DNA from: Cytospora piceicola
Lineage: Eukaryota; Ascomycota; Sordariomycetes; Diaporthales; Cytosporaceae
DNA length: 64,000 nt
Reading direction: 5' to 3'
NCBI GenBank assembly: GCA_023375675.1
Contig: JALQBC010000009.1
Location: forward strand, 558,001-622,000
Shown: one piece after another, positions 24,611-36,600 of the stretch
How the letters are laid out: every line of letters begins with the position of its first letter
How positions within the stretch are numbered: the first letter of the stretch is position 1
Made by a program: the position numbers and the translations under genes
Notes under the pieces: generated by a model
Seen by the model: the letters and a program-made list of their open reading frames with translations, nothing else
Told to the model about the DNA's origin: nothing
The model's database searches: none

Positions 24611-25899
24611 AGGTTGAGCGTAAGCAATCATGTCCGTTTATAGCAAATAGGCGACAATCAAAACAGGCGATCGCCTTGATCAGGATATCCATTCTCCTGG
24701 GAACCAGAAGCACCCAAATTTGTAACCTATATTTTGCCAGAGCTTTGATTCTATGCCGAGATGTAAGACTTTCATGCAGCGGGAAGCCTCATGTTTCATC
24801 CGCTAGACGGACGGCATTGGTGTTTCCCCAGGCTTTTGCCTCCCTCATCAATACTTTGGAGGAGGGACATTTCTGGGAGGATTGAAACGAGTTCAATGCT
24901 GCAAGATAACCTATCAGCAGTTCTTGTAATGAACAAAGTCCTTTTGAGCTTTTACTGTGTACATATGTATCGACTTATCATACATTACCTCATTATGGGG
25001 GATGATAAGTCACAGGTGTGGGGCAACTTACATTGCCCAGGTGGTTGTATACTATAGTTCCATAGTACAGTAGAAGCGCAGGGGCCAACCACTGCCCGCC
25101 CCCCTGCCGCAGCACTAAGCACACTACTGTAAGCACCTGGGCACACAGTACCCCCCCTGCCCCCCTGGTCCACTGGTACGTAGCAAGCTGGCAAGGTAGC
25201 ATAGCACCACCCTAGCAGCCTAGTACTGGGCACCCAAAGCTGGCCAAGCTGCAACAGTCAAAGAAGCGCACTACTGAAGGGTCTTCCCACCTTTCATCCC
25301 AACGTCGGCCCTCACACAACCACAACCACAAACCCCCGACGGCGACAAGCGACACCAACAGCGACAGCACCACAACGACGACCACAAATAACAACCAAAG
25401 AAACACCCTTTCCACATCAACCGACGTTTGACTGCATACTGTTCTCAAGAAGACCTGCGATCTTGTACCTTGTCATTTCTGTGTCCTTCCTAAGCTGTGT
25501 ACATTCCAGTGCGAGAGAACCATCGCATTGACACCCCACCGCCAGCCTGTACTCAGCACCAGCACCATCATCACACCCCATCCTACTCACCCCTCAATCC
25601 TCCCACAAACAATAAATTCACGGAGCGAAATCCACCTACTTCGCTGTCACAACCTCCCCTCTCCTCCATAAAGCAACGCTGTCAACCTGATTGGCTCGAC
25701 ACCATACAGCTCGACCTCCAAGCCCGTCCCTTGTGTCTCGTGCCTCGTGTCTCTCGAGCGGCCTCGGCCGCCATTGACCACGAACTCAATTCTACCTCAA
25801 CTCGTGTCTTACTCGAGCCGAACTACCCTTACGTGCATGTCACTTGCATCGTTCTAGGAAATAAGAACACTCCCGATACGAGAGCCTGCAACTATCGAC
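24611..25899. other. Intergenic and probable 5' leader of the 4E-T-like gene
   Basis: About 1.3 kb. The 24.6-25.1 kb part is AT-richer and holds the urb1 3' end. From about 25.2 kb the plus strand becomes C/A-rich with many ACAACCACAA-type runs, typical of fungal promoters and 5' leaders. The frame 25497-25928 runs across the proposed start codon in another frame and is rejected as a gene. Confidence 0.5.
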
Positions 25900-28396
25900 A
25901 TGGCTACGTCAATACGATACGGGTTTGAAGTGCTACTTCATCTGAAGGAATCGCCGCTATGTGTCAAGCCCAAAGACCTCCCACCCAAGGAGGAGTGGAT
26001 GGGGTATGGTCACCTTGCGTATGAAGACCATCTCCTACATAAGCTAACTGAGATGCAGCCCTCCTCCTGAACCACCTCGCCCCCAGAACAAGGTCCCCAC
26101 AGATCGAACGGCGCTCCTTGACCAACCCAATCGCAGGCCTGTCGCCGAACGGAACTTGTCACGCAATGGAGGAGGTAAGACGATCTCTAAGACCCTCAAT
26201 GTTGAAAAGGGATCTCGTGCTGATGATTATAAAGCCTCAGATGCCCAATTCCTCGGGCCTAAGATGAACTTTCCCTCAGGTTCTCTGCGAGGCGAGCACG
26301 ACCGCAACGATAAGACCCCGCGCGACCCCGATGCCCGCGATCGATTTGCTCGGAGCAAGATTGGCGGTGACGATACCAATGATCGTTTCCGTGATCCACG
26401 GACTAACAATGCCAATTACCGTCGGCGCGGTGATGGTGACAGAGATACTGAGGGATGGAGTACTGTGAAGCCGCGCAAGAGTTTTGGCCAAGACGGTGCT
26501 GAGCGCTTTACTGGCCGAATGGGTGGTGACCGACACAGAGATGATCGTGCACCTAGGGAGCGCGATGACCTTGACGCTACCAAGGATCGACCTCGACGCA
26601 ATTTCGACACTGATGGCGAAGACACTGGAGATTTGTCCCGTAGAAATGTGTTGAACAGGGGCAGGTCAGAACTTTGGTTCAAGGACGGCACCAACACCAG
26701 CACCGGAACCGGCACCGGCGCTGGCACCAAGGTCAATGACACCAACGAGCGGATTTCGAACCGCGAGCGCATCGAGAAGGCCAAGAGTTGGCGTGAACGC
26801 AACGACGATGCCAACCTACGGAACGACCGAGCCAATGACCGATACGACCGGCGATGGGACAGAGACCGTGAGCAGCGGCCATCAGAAAGGGACCCGGAGT
26901 GGATGGACGAACCCGAGGAAGAAAAGAGCCACGGTCATACCGAAGCTGACCTGAAGAAATTCATGGAGAGCATGAAGGCGAGCAGGGGAGCTGCTAAGAC
27001 GTCGGGGAAAGCCGCCGATACCCCAGGGCCGTCTCCTGCCCCAGCTTCCTTCTTCAGCGACCCCCCAGCTGTCAAGTCTGCGCCTGCTGTTGAGCGTGGT
27101 CCTGACAAGTTCTTCGAGGCGTTTGGCCCATCTCAGCTCACTCCGTCTACTCCCGTTGGAGGCGACAGGCCGGATGCTGGCAAGGCGACGACCGGCAAAT
27201 CATCAAGATTTGCCAACCTTTTCTCGACCCAGGTGGGCGATCCCCGAGGACAAACCGAGCCGCCTACACCTGCTGCTGGCCCGCCCCCGCCTATGCCTGT
27301 TGCAGGTTCACCAGCAACCCAGGCTGCACAGCAGAACAACGCAGAGAAGGAGGCCTTCCAGGCTTTGCTACAGAAGCTCCACCTGCCGCGCCAGGGTGGA
27401 CAACAGGCGACGCCGACACCACCAAATGCCGGCGCATTCGCGCAGCCACCACCACAGAACATGGCCCAAGACCCTATCCAGAACCTGGCACACGCCTTGG
27501 CTCAGAAGGCGCATCTGTCGTCTCCGGACCAAGCGGATCACTTTGGAATGGATCGTCGGGAGGAGCCTCGTCTGCGTTCTGTCCCACCAGTAGGCCCTGA
27601 GATTCTGGCTCCGCAACCCATGCCGCCACCCAGCCAACCGCACTCTGCTCGCCCTGACCAGGTGTTGCAAGACCTTCTCAGCCAGCGCCATACAGCGCAG
27701 AGCCAAGGTAGTGGCCGGATTGAGCACAATTCCAAGGCCAGCCGCGACTTCCTGATGCAGCTCATGCAGAGTGGCCGACACGCGCCTGATCCACCTCGGA
27801 TTGAACAGATCATGCGAATGCCACAGCCACAGAGACAGGCTTCTATCCCACAGTTCCATGAACGCGAGCCAGACTTTGTGCAGCAACGTGGCCCAGTTCA
27901 GCAGCGCCAGATGCGCCCTCCAGGCCCTCCAGGTTTTGTCGAGGAGCAGTTCCGGCACGCTGAGGGTGACGTTCGGCCGATGCATCCCACCCAGATCTTG
28001 CAACGGCCGCCCGGCCTAGATCACGCCATGCAGCAGCCTCCGCAACCGTTCATGCAGCCGGGCCAACAGGTGCATCCCGGCCCGCGACCCATGATCCCTC
28101 CTCCAGGGCTGATGGGCAACCCGCCTCGCAACGTGCCGATGCCTGCCATGTTCAACCCCAGCATACCACCGGGTGTCTTCCCGCCTGACAACTTGCCCGG
28201 ACCCCCTCGCAACATGCAACCCCCACCAGGCTTCTTCGGCGGCGGCCCTATCCCACCGCCTGTCATCCCGGGTCACCTGCCGCCTCCCGGCATGATGGGC
28301 GGCTTCCCAGGACCGGAAGCAATGGGTTTCCCGGGTCCTTTCGTCGACGCACGCGGCGGAATGCCGCCTCCCGGCGTTGGGCCCTACCGTCGTTAG
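25900..28396 (+). CDS. 4E-T-like eIF4E-binding, RG/proline-rich protein
   Basis: Predicted cytoplasmic mRNP protein that binds the cap-binding factor eIF4E and could repress translation or route mRNA to P-bodies. This function is inferred from one motif plus architecture. Exon 1 is 25900-26003, intron 26004-26058 (55 bp, GCTAAC branch), exon 2 26059-28396; 813 aa. Near the N-terminus is R-Y7-GFEV-L12-L13, an exact YX4L-hydrophobic eIF4E-binding motif followed by HLKESP, which resembles the metazoan 4E-T/EIF4ENIF1 start. Residues about 50-270 are rich in Arg, Asp and Gly. The C-terminal third is Pro/Gln/Met-rich with GPPGF and PPPG repeats, typical of condensate-forming proteins. No folded domain was seen. 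It could instead be a general RNA-binding or splicing-associated protein if the N-terminal motif is coincidental. It is convergent with sec1. Confidence 0.8.
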
Positions 28397-29114
28397 ATGT
28401 GGAGACGACAAGTGTGACGGCGAAGTTGGCTGTCAAGTGACGAAGAAGGGGAGGTTCGAGCTCCGGGACGCTACACTCGATTTCTTTTCACTTTTGATCA
28501 ACGAAAACACACAGCTTAGGACACGCATGGCAGCCCCGGTCTTCAAGAGGGTGGACGCCGGGCTAATTGCGTCTTGGATGGAGTGTGAGGTTCTCAACTG
28601 GGCGTTGGGCCAGTCTATGGCTTCATATGTGGGGTGGAGCGTGGACGGCCCTGGGTCTGACCCGCAGGGAAGCGTTTACATAGTTGTCAATAGGAATTAA
28701 TGAGTGTATGAACATTGCATCTGCTGCATGTCAAGGGCATCGAGTGACTGTGAAGTATGGTGCATATGGGTTGAGAGACAACGCTTCGTGGTACCCAAGA
28801 TATCTAGACTAGCTCTAAAGGTACCTTGGACGAAGAGAACTGATTAATGGCACCTGTCCGGCGCTCCTTTCCCGACACGGATGTAGCAAAGAAGTGATCA
28901 GCCAGAATCTTTGCACATCGCCGTTGCTGACTGCGGATTAATGCCTGATGCTGTTCGAAGAGGACAACCCTATTCACATTTGAGATCCAAGACCGCCCAC
29001 CAGTAAGCCCAACCTCCGTTCTATACCACATCCGGTCCAAGCGGGACAAACCAAAAGAAAGGGGTAGGAAAGGGGGTCAGGTCAGGATCCGCGGCGACCT
29101 CGTATATAGATTCC
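28397..29114. other. Convergent intergenic region between the 4E-T-like gene and sec1
   Basis: About 720 bp between facing stop codons. The short frames here (28377-28700 and 28804-29049) continue past one gene end or lack any family feature. No gene is supported. Confidence 0.55.
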
Positions 29115-31602
29115 CTACTTCTTCAAACCGAAAATGTTCCGCTTCTTCTTCTCCTTCTCCACTTTATGCTTCTTACCGCCATCGCCCGGGGGCGGCGGTG
29201 AAGAGTAGCTACCACTCCCTCCACCGTGCCCATGATGCCCTCCTGCATGGGGCGGTGCCGGCCGTGGCGGTGCCGGACCGCTCCCGACCGACATCTGCGA
29301 CATCTGCTGCGTGGGCGGTCCTGGCCTCCCGGGAAGCCCTCCCGCGCCGGGTCGCGGCGGCGCCATGCCCATCGGCACCGGCCCTCCCTTAGCGGGCACC
29401 GGTGGCCCGGGCTGCATTACCATCGGCGGCGGCTGTGGGCGCTCGAACAGGTGAGCTGGTGCTTTTGGCTTTGGTCGCTCCATGGGCAGGTCGAGCCGGC
29501 GCTTGTCTACCGAGAGGTCTCCGACCTGCCGGGCAAACATCTTGGGCGTCACCATGTGGCTGGTTGCGAGGAAGACGTCGCGGTTGTGCCTCTCGGATGC
29601 TTCGTAGCATGCGCGGGCTTCTGAGTAGGTAGCTCCACCAGCCGCGAAGACGATGATGCGTTGTCGGTTGTCGGGTACGCGCCGTCCTGCGCCGGCCCAA
29701 CTTGGTTTCGCTGCTCGGAGGGATCCCTGTACTGCCAACATCTCCTCGTTGGGGTCCGCTGGTGCTTTCACGTAGGGGAAGGAGGTTAAATCCAAAGTGC
29801 CTCTGCAGAGGTTGTCGAGCATGTGCTTCACGTTGGGCTCGAATCTAGAGAGACCGTATTCCTCGCTCAGCTGCTGGTTCTTGTCGATGGGAAATAGTGC
29901 TGGTGGAGGCGGCCGAACGTCCTTAAGGCCACGGGTGATTCGAGCTCCCAGGAGCTCCAGATTAGATATTATGTCGCACTGCGACTGTTCGAGTTGGGCA
30001 TGCGCCACGAGTCTTTTGATGTCGTCCGTGATTACACCGTCTCGGTATATTAGGTAGCCCATGATCAGACGTAGCCTGTCCGGCTTCACGATGAAATCGT
30101 CATCCAATAAACGCACCACCTCCTGCAGGATGTTCTTGGGCTTCCGGAAATCCTCGTCCAGCCCAGTCGCCAGCGTCTGCTCCACGGACGCAATGTCCGG
30201 CAGCTTATGGCGCTGGAAAATGTTCATACACTCTTGCGCCATGGACAAGTGCAAAGAATAAGCTTCCTTCATCTCCTGGAATTGTGGCAAGCCGGCCAAC
30301 ATGTCTTTGATGGTATTTAGATTGGCCTTTCGATCGTCCTCGTTCGTGAAATTCGGGTTCTGGTCCAGGAATTTCTGGAAATCTCCCATGAGCTTGTCGA
30401 TGGTGTCCTTCATGTGCCGGTGCCTGTTGTCCACCCAAACCTTGTCCTTTTCCTGCAGCTCCATATCCTTCTCTTGGGCATCTGCCTGTCCCTCATTGAC
30501 GGTCATGTGGTATGTCACCTTGTCACCTTCCTTGATGGTGAGAAGATCGTGCGCCATGGCCTGGTATGTGAATTCGTGTACCAGAGGAGCCATCAGGTCC
30601 ATCGATCTATCAGTGAGTACTAGCACGCCAGTCGGTCGGTTGGACGGTGGTGGGAATTCTTTATTCCATTTTGCGTAGTTGTCGAGCTCCTCTTGTACGA
30701 AGCGGGCGAGATGCGTACACAAGACGCTGGCCTCATGCAAAGGGTTCTGTGGTTTGTAGTACCGCACCTTGGGGTATTCACCCAAAGCAATACAGATACC
30801 TGTAATCTAAGCCCGGGAGTATCAGTCTTGTCCGTGATTGATTCCGACAAGCCAAATAGGATTCAAGTTACCTTCTGCGCCATTGTTTGCATATGCTCCC
30901 GGATTAGGTGATTGCAACCAGGATGGTATAGAGTGGGAAAACTCCATGGGTCGCGGAAAGTGACCAGGTGCGACTCTCGGGGGAAGAAGTCTATGTTTAG
31001 AACCTCGTAGGCTTGAATTTGGTTTCGAACATCTGGGTGGGAGTATAGACGTCGCCGCAGTTCGGTGTCCAGGAGACCAGTCCACACCAGGAATGACTTT
31101 TGGTATCTTTTTCGATCCATATCCGCGAGTATGCAGTCGACTATGTGAGCCATTGGAGAGACAAAGTATATGGCGTCCATGGTCGGGTTCATGTCGCGCC
31201 TGTCCTCGATGCGCTCGATGTCTAGACGGCGTGAGCAATGGAGTGCATGACATGATCAACTCGTTCGAGCGCAGGTGAACGTACTTGCGACATTCTGGTT
31301 AAGGATGTCATCTTCATTGACTACATTGTCGATTATCTTCTTGGAGAACTCGTCGACCACGAGTACTTTCCACTGCCAGAACATAGAGGTGTTAGTCGCC
31401 GTGGTCGTAGCCAAATGGGGGTATTTCTGGCTTCCGGGGATGTGGTCTCTTACGTCGCCTTTTGTTATCTTCTTGAGGGTGTCGAGGATAACTGAGAGGG
31501 CATGATCAGCAGCTAGTCGTGAGGAACCAGTGTCGTAGCCGTTGTTTGTGCTCGCGGGGTGTTCTCACTGTCATGCTGTATCTGAACAACGGAAACGCCC
31601 AT
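29115..31602 (-). CDS. sec1: Sec1/Munc18 family exocytic protein Sec1
   Basis: SM protein that binds the plasma-membrane syntaxin Sso and assembled SNARE complexes to drive secretory vesicle fusion at sites of exocytosis, such as the hyphal tip. Five exons (31602-31569, 31491-31454, 31372-31285, 31221-30872, 30806-29115) give 733 aa; introns are 63-81 bp. The start MGVSVVQIQHDIILDTLKKI and the following WKVLVVDEFSKKII are typical of SM domain 1. MDAIYFVSPM, DFFPRESHLVTFRDPWSF and LVLTDRSMDLMAPLVHEFTYQ are family blocks. RIIVFAAGGATYSEARACYE closes the SM fold. After it comes a tail of about 130 residues rich in Pro/Gly/His and ending in a Lys cluster (KKHKVEKEKKKRNIFGLKK), longer than in animal Munc18. 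Confidence 0.96.
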
Positions 31603-32609
31603 TTTGGCGACGAAACGTCACACAGGGCAGGGAATCTCCGGATGTTCCTCGAGACAGGAAATATGGAAGGCAGCTGGCTGGCTAGGTGACACCAATCTCT
31701 TGCGCCAGCGAAGTAACTCGTAGCTTGGGACGTTGTGGTCGTGGGCGAATTGTGGGTGGATTCAGGGGGGAAAGACTGGAGGATGTATGTTTAAGGCTTC
31801 GATGGGTTCGGGGAGTGTTGGCAGGGCGAAGTGCCGATATGTTTGGGGGGCGTTTCGAGAGGATTGGGTGCCTGTGGCCGGGTCGAGGGTCGGATGGAGG
31901 AGTCTGAAGTTGCTTGCATGGACAGGAGCAGTCTCAAGAATAGGAACTGAGGAAAGTTGAATGGAATTTTGCTCTGGCAGTGTCGTGTATAGTGGTGTAG
32001 ATAGAAACAGTACACATCTCGCCAGAATAGATGCGACGGGGTCAAGCAACCCAGTTGAGCCCCATACCGTAGCGATTGCCCCACTATGTACCTAGGCACT
32101 TAGTGTGCACTAAAAGTGCAAGTACTCCGTACTTGTACATGAATTGGAAACAGGGCCGTGCCCGGGGGCCCTGCCAGTCTGCCTGTCAGCCTGTCTGCCC
32201 TGTCTGCCCTGTAACGGTGACGCAGAGACCCTTGACCCCTGACAGTGACAGCTCTGACCCTTGATGCGGGAGCTTAAACCCCTGTCGATTTATCACTATG
32301 GTACAGTACATATGTACTTAGTAAGCAGCGAGTATCGACGTCCGTCTTCAACGTCTTCAGCTGTTTCGTGTGTCTGAGCCCCTCCAACGTCAGCGTTCCG
32401 GTGCCGGCAGAAAACGCAGGCAAGCAATGGCCCTGGAGAACAGTTAGTGAGAGCACTCGAGTGCGAAGACAAGACGACGCGGATACGCCAGAGTAGTTTT
32501 CCTCGTGTAATGCATTGCGTGGCTTGCCAAGAGTGCTGCAATACGTTCAAGAGTATGGCGCAGCCCGAGACATGCTTACATGAAGCTAGACATAGACTCT
32601 GGATATATA

Positions 32610-32646
32610 CTCAATATGGGAAGTCAATATGGGAAGTCATATTGAG
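32610..32646. repeat. Tandem 13-mer inside a 9-bp inverted repeat
   Basis: CTCAATATG at 32610-32618 and its exact reverse complement at 32638-32646 enclose two head-to-tail copies of CAATATGGGAAGT (32612-32624 and 32625-32637). It could form a short hairpin. Function unknown. Confidence 0.85.
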
Positions 32647-33270
32647 CATCCCTCTTCCCCTTCAACGAGGCGCTCGTCCTGGATTGGTGGGTGCGAATAA
32701 AATTGCCAGATGTCAAGTATGCATACTCTTCGAAACTTCATCATCTTTCCAATTCGAAGTGACTCATCCCGAGGCACCGACGGTTCCTTCTAGAGGATTC
32801 TAGAGTTGATATCTGCTGGTACGCTCAAACGACTGGCAGAATTGTGCAGCCCCTTGGCCGTCCAGCTCATCTGGTACGACGGGGGTATTTGCCCGTAGAT
32901 TATCATACAGCTGTGTTATCTAATGAACACGGTTAGTTGGCCAATTTGATGTAGGCATGGCGTTTTCAAGCAATCTCGCAGGCTCATGTATCGCAAACGG
33001 CTCTTCTTCAGGCGTTGAGCCAGGAAACCAAGATCTGCCATTGTAGTTATCTTCCTATCACCGTTCCAGAAATTCCATCCCGACAGCTTCGTACACACGT
33101 ACGTACTGTATACTGTAGCTCCACGCCGCTGCCAAACTGGCAGTACAATGCCTATCATTCGTGGTTCGGCGTTCACCGGTGCCATCTTGGGCGCTGACAA
33201 GCGTTCAGGACATCCGACGCACGCTGCGTAGTGTTCGTGTATTTTCGAATCATTCTCCATGAAACTGTAG

Positions 33271-33302
33271 AAAGGCGGATACGGTTAAAGGCGGATACGG
33301 TT
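33271..33302. repeat. Perfect 16-bp tandem duplication
   Basis: AAAGGCGGATACGGTT occurs twice in direct succession. It is intergenic and probably a recent slippage product. Confidence 0.9.
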
Positions 33303-33696
33303 CGCTTCAGCTTGGAGACGGGAGGGTCCATGGGATTCGCGATTATCAAAGGATAGACATTCCCCTTGGGGAAAGCTGATCCACTACCACGGATGGGCCG
33401 AGAGAGCCCCAGCAGACCACCATGCAAGTCAGCGTTTCTCTTCTAGAAGGCGCCAAAAGTGCAGGCAGCAACCTTTCGGATGTTACGCTCCGGGCCCATA
33501 CCATGGGACCAAGGACTTGGCTGTTGTGCATGTGCATACGGATCCGTAGGGCTGATGTGCAGCTTTCAGGTTGATCCTGATAATAATGTTCTCGTCTTTT
33601 CTATTCAAAAAATTGAGATAGCATGGCTTTCTTCTGCTATGCAGACAGTGCTGCTTCCTTCCGCCCTGTATGTTTACAAGTATACAATCCAACTCA

Positions 33697-36600
33697 TCAA
33701 TCTACATCATCCGGCTTAGGTGTCGGGGCATCCGGAATGCTGCGGCCGGATCTTGAAGGTTCAGTCATGATGTGACCTCCTTCCGAGGAGTGGTTGCTCG
33801 GCGACTTGCTCCTCCTCTTCACGGCGCCTTTTCCGACGATTTTCTCGGTCCAAAAGGCACCACTGAGAGGACTGGAGGTGCGCTCGGGAAGCCCTTTTTT
33901 GTCCTTGTCCACCTGGCCTTGACCCTTCTGCTCATTCTCGTCGTCGGCGCGTGCCTTGGCAGTACCACTATAAGCCTGGTCCTCGGCCTCGCTCTCGGTC
34001 CCACTATCTGCCCAGTCCATCTCGCTCCATGACACAGAGTCGAGCCTCTCAACCACAGGACGCGGTGAAGGGCTGACGCTATGCAGAGGACGATCCTCGG
34101 AGCTTCCGGCGGGCGTTGGGAGGTCCGGCACTCTATCCTGAGCCTCCAGTTTTTCGCTCGCTGTGCGGTTGTGCTCTTGGAGTTTGGTAGGTTGTTTTGT
34201 CGCCACGTCGTCTTCGCCTCCTGTTGGCTGCGCAGGCCGATCTCTGGAATCGTTCCTGGTCTCGGTCCCATGCTCGTCTGGTGGCTGACTGCTAGTTTTG
34301 GCCCGCTCGTTGTTCTTCTCATCTTCGTCGCGCAAACGAGCTATCGTAGAGTCGCTAAAGTGAGCGTCCACGAGATGCTTGACGACAGGCCAGCCGAATG
34401 CGTTGGCGAACATGCGGCGACAAATCATGTTATTGTGGGCATCTGGTTCCAAACTGACCAAAACCTTTCGCCAGGAGAGATCTCGATGGTAGGCTCGAGC
34501 TATCTTTTCCTCAACTTTCATATCAGAGCTGTCAATGACCTCGTTCGGGTCCTTGTCTGGGTTGGTGTGCGAAGTATCGTCATAATCCTTGGTGGAAGAC
34601 GCGGAGTCCTGATGATGAGGAGCAGGATACGGCGAAGCACTTCCAGTCTCCGAATTACATTGACGAAGGCTGGACGATGACGGCGTCCTGCTGGTGGATC
34701 TCCTATGTATAGTGAGAGGCCCAGTGGCCCGTCTTTTCAGTGGCGGCGCCGGGATATCCGCGGGGTGGTAGACTCGATCGTGGAAGATCGTCCTCGGGCG
34801 TTTGGATGGGTCGATCAAATACTCCACCGAAGGAAGCTTTGGGTTGAGCACATCTCCTGCGGACTCGAAAAAGGTCGTTCTCGGAGGGGCTGAGACGCCG
34901 CTTTGAGCATCATCGCTCAGCTCATGACCAGACGTGACTTTAGACTTTTGTGATGACTGAGATGTCACCGATTCATTATCATCTAGACGCAGCGTCTGGC
35001 TGCGCTGGTATATTTTTTTCTGTTTCAGAGAGGGTTCTGCCGGTTGTTTCGAAGCGTCATCCTTGTACTTGCTGAAGAAGGCGAAAACTCCGGAAAATGG
35101 ATTCGTGTTGTTGCTCGTCGTTGCTGTTGAATGAGAGTGTGACTGGCCCTCGTCCTGGAGTGAGGCAGTGACGGTCCTCAGACTTTGTTGGTCATCCTCC
35201 AGCACTGCATCACTGGATGGTTGAGGTACCTCATAGGAGGCCCCCTGGCCGGCAGGCGTCGTGGCGCCTGAGGCAGGGCTCTCGGCTCCACTGCCCTCTA
35301 CGGGCGTCCATGGGCCACTTCTGGGAGATGTGACATTGGCACCAGTGAGTTCAGCCCATCCGAAGCCAACCACAGTCTCGACTAGACCGGCTTCTCGCCG
35401 TGCCTTATCGACACGTCCCAATCCCTGCCAGTCAAGAAACAGTAAACAACTAGTTCGAAGTGGTACAATTCCGTCGTTTACAACGTTGGAATAGACCGTC
35501 CTGTTGCGAAACTTTTTCAGGGCTATATGCGCCGGGCCCGTGGGCAATATCCGAAGTAATGGCTTAGACTCAGGCTGTGATTCTCCCAAGACTCTTTTGT
35601 GGGCATTTTCACCAAGATTGCTGACGATTGCGCCCCAGCCGTTCCTTGCAATTGTTGGTGCTCTCCAGGTCAAGCCAAGGTCCTGTCCTGTCCTGCCAAC
35701 GAGCCCAAAATCCAAGGCGAATTTGACGTACATGGGGTTCTCATGGTTGAGGCCCAAGAACGGGGATGCCATCGCAATGAAATTGATCGGCTTGATAAGG
35801 TCGAAAAACTGAGGCGAGTGTTTCTGGATGTAAGCAATGGCATATGTCTGGACCAGGCCTCCGAGAGAATGCCCGATAAAGCTTATTTTGGTAATACTAT
35901 AACCTCGGTCCTCGCCAGGTTGAGAATCCTTGCGAATGGTGCTGTGTTTGTGAGCTGGTCTCCCTGCGGCATCTTTGTGGGTAGTGGCCTCCCCTTTTAA
36001 GGCATGAGAGACCACTTCCTTGGCTGCCCTACCAGCTGGCGAAAACGGTTGGTCTGGATAGGTCACGGATAAAACGTATCTTGCCATCCGTTTTCCAAGA
36101 TATTTGATGCCCCTTTCTGTTCGAGTCGCGTTTCCAGAGAAGCCACGGACAATAGTCTCCTCCTCTTCATCCGAGCTAGTGTCTTCATCGGCATCTTCGA
36201 GCACTGCCCCTGACCCGGCTTGTTCCTGGCCTGAGCCTCTCGCTTCATTGAGATCTTGCTTTCTATTTGCCTTCTCCTTGGCTCGTCTCTCTTTGGCATC
36301 AACCTTGGCCTGCTTGGCCCCGGCGTCAATGCTCTCCTTGAGGTATAGCATATCAGAACCTAGGTTGCTGTGCAAGCCATGAGTGAGGATAACCAGATGC
36401 ACGGTTTTTCGCTTTTTGGGTTTCTGGTTTTCCTCGCTGGACTCCTTGGAGGTGTCCATGGAGTCCCTGGGCGATTGGGCTGATTGCACAGCCTCCGTAT
36501 CTGTGCCTTTGGCAGCATCGGGCTGTTCAGGTGATTGCTCCATGCCAGGTAACTGTGGCGTGTTCCAAAGGCTGGCAGTATCCTCCACCTTTAAGTGTAC

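Larger units (their letters stand above)
31603..33696. other. Intergenic region with small local repeats, no gene
   Basis: About 2.1 kb upstream of sec1 and downstream of the lipase gene. It contains an inverted-plus-tandem repeat at 32610-32646 and a 16-bp tandem duplication at 33271-33302. Frames at 31.7-32.1 kb, 32447-32803 and 32916-33260 are mutually overlapping and carry no recognisable domain. Confidence 0.5.
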
